From: Persea americana
Lineage: Eukaryota; Streptophyta; Magnoliopsida; Laurales; Lauraceae
Direction of reading: 5' to 3'
Assembly: GCA_029852735.1 (NCBI GenBank)
Contig: CM056820.1
Span: 29,943,463-30,007,462 of the forward strand
Length of the DNA: 64,000 bases
The translations under genes and the position numbers were made by a program. Positions 60,419 to 64,000 of the stretch are shown here, piece after piece (the first letter of the stretch is position 1; the number at the start of each line of letters is the position of its first letter). Under the pieces are notes generated by a model that was not told the DNA's origin, did not search any database, and was given only the letters and a program-made list of their open reading frames with translations.

Positions 60419-61030
60419 TTGATGTTGCTGATCTTCTTCTTAAAACAACTCCCGCCACCATCAAAAACCAAACCAAGAGAAGTCTCTTCAAGTTCTAAAA
60501 GAAGTCTCTCAAATCCTCCAAGAAAAATTCCAACAAAACCCCAACGACCCTTCATCATCTTCCTTCATTCAAACCCACCAAGACTTTTGAAATTGAATCC
60601 GACCTCTTCTCCCACGACCCCAACTTCTTTGTGCTCACCCGCCACCTCACCCACCACAAATCCCTCCAACACAACCAAACCCCACCACCCCTCCCTCCAC
60701 CGCCACACCTCCCTCTACCAGATCTCCAACGTCACCGTCTCCATCGAGTCCGAAATCAAGTCTTGGATCAACCAAGAAACCGTCGACCGCCTCATCCTCT
60801 CCCTCTCCTCCGCCGCTGATGAGAAAATCCTACTCCTCTCCGCAGAGGACGTGTTCGTGGGTCAGGTTCAGATGGGCCCCATGGTCCGAGCCCTGGTCGC
60901 CATGGTCACCGCCGACTCAATCGTCGTCCTCTATTGCCTCGTCCGCTCAATCAAGTCTACACTTGTCGATGACATGGAAATCCCCCAAATCATAAATCTG
61001 GTGAAGCAGTTTGAAGGAAAGGAATGTTGA
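60419..61030 (+). pseudogene. Broken fragment resembling an armadillo-repeat protein
   Basis: Sequence from about 60,440 to 61,030 is coding-like but spread over several frames. One frame gives QEKSLQVLKEVSQILQEKF, another SDLFSHDPNFFVLTRHLTH, and the 3' frame gives ISNVTVSIESEIKSWINQ, then EDVFVGQVQMGPMVRALVAM and VRSIKSTLVDDMEIPQIINL. The last part recalls the start of the ARM-repeat region of a family of plant ARM proteins, but a large internal deletion must lie between KILLLS and EDVFVG. GC content is well above that of the surroundings, as in coding exons. Frame changes and the premature TGA at 61,028 mark it as a pseudogene. Family identity is tentative. Confidence 0.5.
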
Positions 61031-61171
61031 TAAGAAGGGTGGTCTCAAATAGCTCCTGGTTTTCATTTTCTCAGCTTTGTCTCTATGGTAGAAAAGGCTT
61101 TTAGAGTTTGCATTCTTTCTTCTTTAGTTTGTGATGGAAAGGGGTGGGTTTTTATTGTTTTATTTCACGGG

Positions 61172-62158
61172 TGTAACAACCCGGATCTCTCAGTATGATA
61201 TTGTCGGCTTTGGCCCTATGAGCCGCACGATTCTGTTTTCGGAGCCCATTAAGCTCCAAAATGCCTCATACTAGGTCACATGGTGTCCTCTATATTGGCC
61301 CAGTTTCTGGGCAGCCTCATAAGCAATGTGGGATCTTACAATCCCCCACCCTCAAAGGAGAGCCGCCCTCAACTCGATACCAAATGTAACGACCCGGATC
61401 TCCCAGTATGATATTGTCCGCTTTAGCCCTATGAGCCACACGGCTTTGTTTTCGGAGCCCATTAAGCTCCAAAAGGCCTTATACTAAGTCACACGGTGTC
61501 CTCCATATTAGCCCATTCTCTAGGCAGCCTCATAAGCGATTTGGGGTCTTCCAATCCCCCACCCTCAGAGGAGAGCCTCCCTCAACTCCGATATCAAATG
61601 TTGCGACCGAGATTTCCCAATATGATATTGTCCGCTTTGGCCTTATGAGCCACACGGTTTTGTTTTCGGAGCCCATTAAGCTCCAAAAGGCCTCATTCTT
61701 GGTCACACGGTGTCCTTCATATTAGGTTAGTTTTTTGGCAGCCCCATAAGCAATATGGGATCTTACAATAAATGTAACGACCCAGATCTCCCAGTATGAT
61801 ATTGTCCACTTTGGCCCTATGAGCTGCACGCACGGTTTTGTTTTCGGAGCTCATTAAGCTCCAAAAGGCCTCATACTAAGTCACACGGTGTCCTACATAT
61901 TAGCCTAGTCTCTGGGCAGCCTCATAAGCAATGTGGGATCTTACAATCCCCCACCCTCAGAGGAGAGCCACCCTTAGCTCTGATACCAAATGTAACAACC
62001 CGAATCTCCCAGTATAATACTGTCTGCTTTGGCCCTATGAGCCGCACAGTTGTTTTCGAAGCCCATTAAGCTCCAGAATGCCTCATACTAAGTCACACGA
62101 TCTCCTCCATATTAGCCCAGTGTCTGGGCAGCCTCATAAGCGATGTGGTGATCTTACA
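61172..62158 (-). mobile_element. Tandem TRIM array: five LTRs
   Basis: Five direct copies of an approximately 169-bp unit lie at 61,172-61,340, 61,385-61,553, 61,599-61,767, 61,773-61,945 and 61,991-62,158. Read on the minus strand each runs from TGTAAGATCCCACAT to GGTTGTTACA or a variant, so each obeys the TG...CA rule of LTRs. Between them are segments of 44-45 bp (one reduced to 5 bp) that, on the minus strand, begin with TGGTATCAGAGCT (or a decayed form), the initiator tRNA-Met primer site, and end in the purine tract GAGGGTGGGGG. This is the layout of a TRIM multimer with shared LTRs. No protein is encoded. A TSD is not clear. Confidence 0.88.
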
Positions 62159-64000
62159 ATCCTTGTGAACTTTGCATGCATGTTAATTAGATTCATATCT
62201 TGCAATTCACCATTGTAGGAGGTTCTTTGAGCTAGCATTTTGGGGATTTTGGCATAGATTGAGTCAAGGAAAGATTCGAGTGGAAAAGCACCAAAAGAGG
62301 CAAGTGATGAGCAATTTTGATTAATGCATGTGATTGATTCATTGATTGAGTAATATTATTCCATTGAATGCTAATTTAGCATTTTCCATTTGATTAGATT
62401 GATAATGTAAATGGGTTCACAAAAAATGACTTAGATGTGTGGAAAAGAATTGGACCAAAGGAGCAAGAAAGCTCAATTAGGAAGGTTTCTGTAAGTAGCA
62501 ATCTTTGGAATGGAAAGGAGGCGAAAGAAGCTTTCAGTAAAGTGATTTATGTTCTCACTGTAACTTTAGTATTTTGCTCTGTCAACCCTAGTACACAGAA
62601 CCTAAACGTGAGTAGTTGTTGAATACAACCTTAATATACACAGAATACAAACTTTAGTTCTAGCAAAGTTGTAGCAGTGCATTCCATCAACTTGAGCGGC
62701 TAGCCTCCTATAGAAAATTTCGGGAACTTTGGACGGCCATAACTTTTGATTCGAATGTCCGATTTCGTAGTTCCACATATTGTTGGAAAACTCTTAGAAT
62801 GTAGAATCTAATGGTCCACATATCCTCTTGATCATAGGTTGGGAGAAAAAGTAAAAATGTGGATCAATGAACTAGGCCTGTTTCTTTTGGGAAAAGAGAT
62901 TATAGACATAATTGGACCCTTAGATTAGAACCCATGGATCATAATCAATCTCTGATGATGATTGTGACACAAACACTAAGCCAATAAAGTTCTTAGGGTA
63001 TGAAAGGATTGACCTTGTAGTTCCCTAAAAATGAAACCCATAACCGATTGACTCGGTTCGATGGAAATTATACACGCGAGAAATCTTGGGCTGAGATCAT
63101 CTCATGTGTCTATCCGTTCGTCTAGCACTTCACCATGGGTGTTAGTTTAGGGATTTCAGTGTATCACGCGCACACACAAAGTGAGACCAACAAATTGTAA
63201 CACATACATCGAATTACCTAAAACTACATCGAAATAGATGATTAGAGACAGCAGATAATTAGAATTAGGATTGCCTAGTAAATATTCTTGATTCCATTAA
63301 TTTATTTGCACATGCATATTGGGATTAATTCATTGTTGCCCTCAAATATTCAAATGATTATTATATTGCATTATTCGTATTATTTCACTAATTGTATTAC
63401 AATTGTCTTTCAAATGTTATCATTCATTGATGTGTTATTCGAAGGAAGTAAGTATGTAATTTGATTCAATTAGAAATGATTCGAGATTATTAAATGAAAA
63501 TAATGGGTTCAATTAGAAATTATTCGATTTCGTAAAGTCTCACTCTAGTTTATTATTATTCGATTCGAATGGTTCGGCACAACTTAGCTTCGACCTTGTG
63601 ATACCCGACGGGATTACAACTTGGTTCAGTTATTCAAGACTATTGCAGTATGTTGTCTGGAGCACCGGAAATCCAAAACCGGGCAGTGAGGAGAACCATT
63701 GGCTTGATTAGTAATGACATCCCAACTAGATTCGCTCTCTATCGGAGAGGATGAGCAAATGTAGTAGCCAAGTAGAAAGTAAGTATTCGATTCTTGATTC
63801 AATAAAGCATGAATTATTCATAATGCACAATGTGCCTAGTTAACATTTATTTGGTCTCTTTAATTTATTCGTCTTTAAATTCAAAATTCGAATAACATGT
63901 GTTGAATCTTAATTGCTCATACCTTGTTGAATCATCATATTCATGGTGTTACACTTGGTGTCACAGGAATTCAAGCTACCGAAGAGACTAATTGATAGCT
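62159..64000. other. No recognisable gene
   Basis: Only short frames are present. A stretch near 62,700-62,900 and again 63,560-63,780 has the feel of retrotransposon non-coding DNA, but no LTR ends, primer site or protein motif could be established. The window ends inside this region. Confidence 0.4.

Noticed and set aside
61172..62158. CRISPR-like regular repeat array
   Set aside because: This is plant nuclear DNA. The long units have LTR ends, and the spacers are themselves conserved with a tRNA primer site.

Overview
This window is nuclear DNA of a flowering plant. Its genes have spliced plant exon-intron structures and plant protein families, and the space between them is AT-rich and full of plant transposable elements. 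Long introns and motifs such as GTGGGCCCCAC beside CCGTTCAC weakly suggest a woody, early-diverging angiosperm, but the species cannot be fixed from the sequence.

Layout. 1-9.8 kb: no recognisable gene; MITE-like inverted-repeat elements and an AT-rich tandem unit. 9.8-18.0 kb (+): a complete plant U-box/ARM E3 ubiquitin ligase of the PUB6/PUB7/PUB45 group, five coding exons (771 aa) plus a 5'UTR intron. 18.8-19.9 kb (-): an uncharacterised plant protein with an acidic C-terminus, 5' end unresolved. 22.3-28.9 kb (-): a complete 20S proteasome subunit alpha-5 gene, nine coding exons (237 aa) plus a 5'UTR intron; its introns hold a miniature LTR element (TRIM) and a Tourist-like MITE. 29.9-31.2 kb: a 5'-truncated LINE with a 17-bp target duplication. 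31.8-37.9 kb: two decayed Copia retrotransposons joined in mid-pol.

40,957-53,199 is one 12.2-kb Mutator-like element (MULE) with long terminal inverted repeats and a degenerate 9-bp target duplication. It holds a MURA-type transposase (+), a 334-codon 'plant transposon protein' reading frame broken only by four TAG codons (-), and a decayed gene joining a plant mobile domain (PMD), a proline-rich repeat region and a Ulp1-type cysteine protease domain (-). This accessory-carrying MULE is the most interesting object in the window.

53.3-55.2 kb is a Copia gag fragment. 55,217-59,206 is a diverged copy of PUB intron 4 plus the start of exon 5, split by a 3.3-kb solo-LTR-like insertion. 60.4-61.0 kb is a broken gene fragment that resembles an armadillo-repeat protein. 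61,172-62,158 is a tandem array of five TRIM LTRs. The last 1.8 kb has no recognisable gene.

Two intact genes act in ubiquitin-proteasome degradation (an E3 ligase and a core proteasome subunit), but they are separate transcription units on opposite strands and their proximity need not be functional. Nonsense codons in the decayed elements are mostly TAG at expected CAG or TGG codons, which fits deamination of methylated cytosine in silenced elements.
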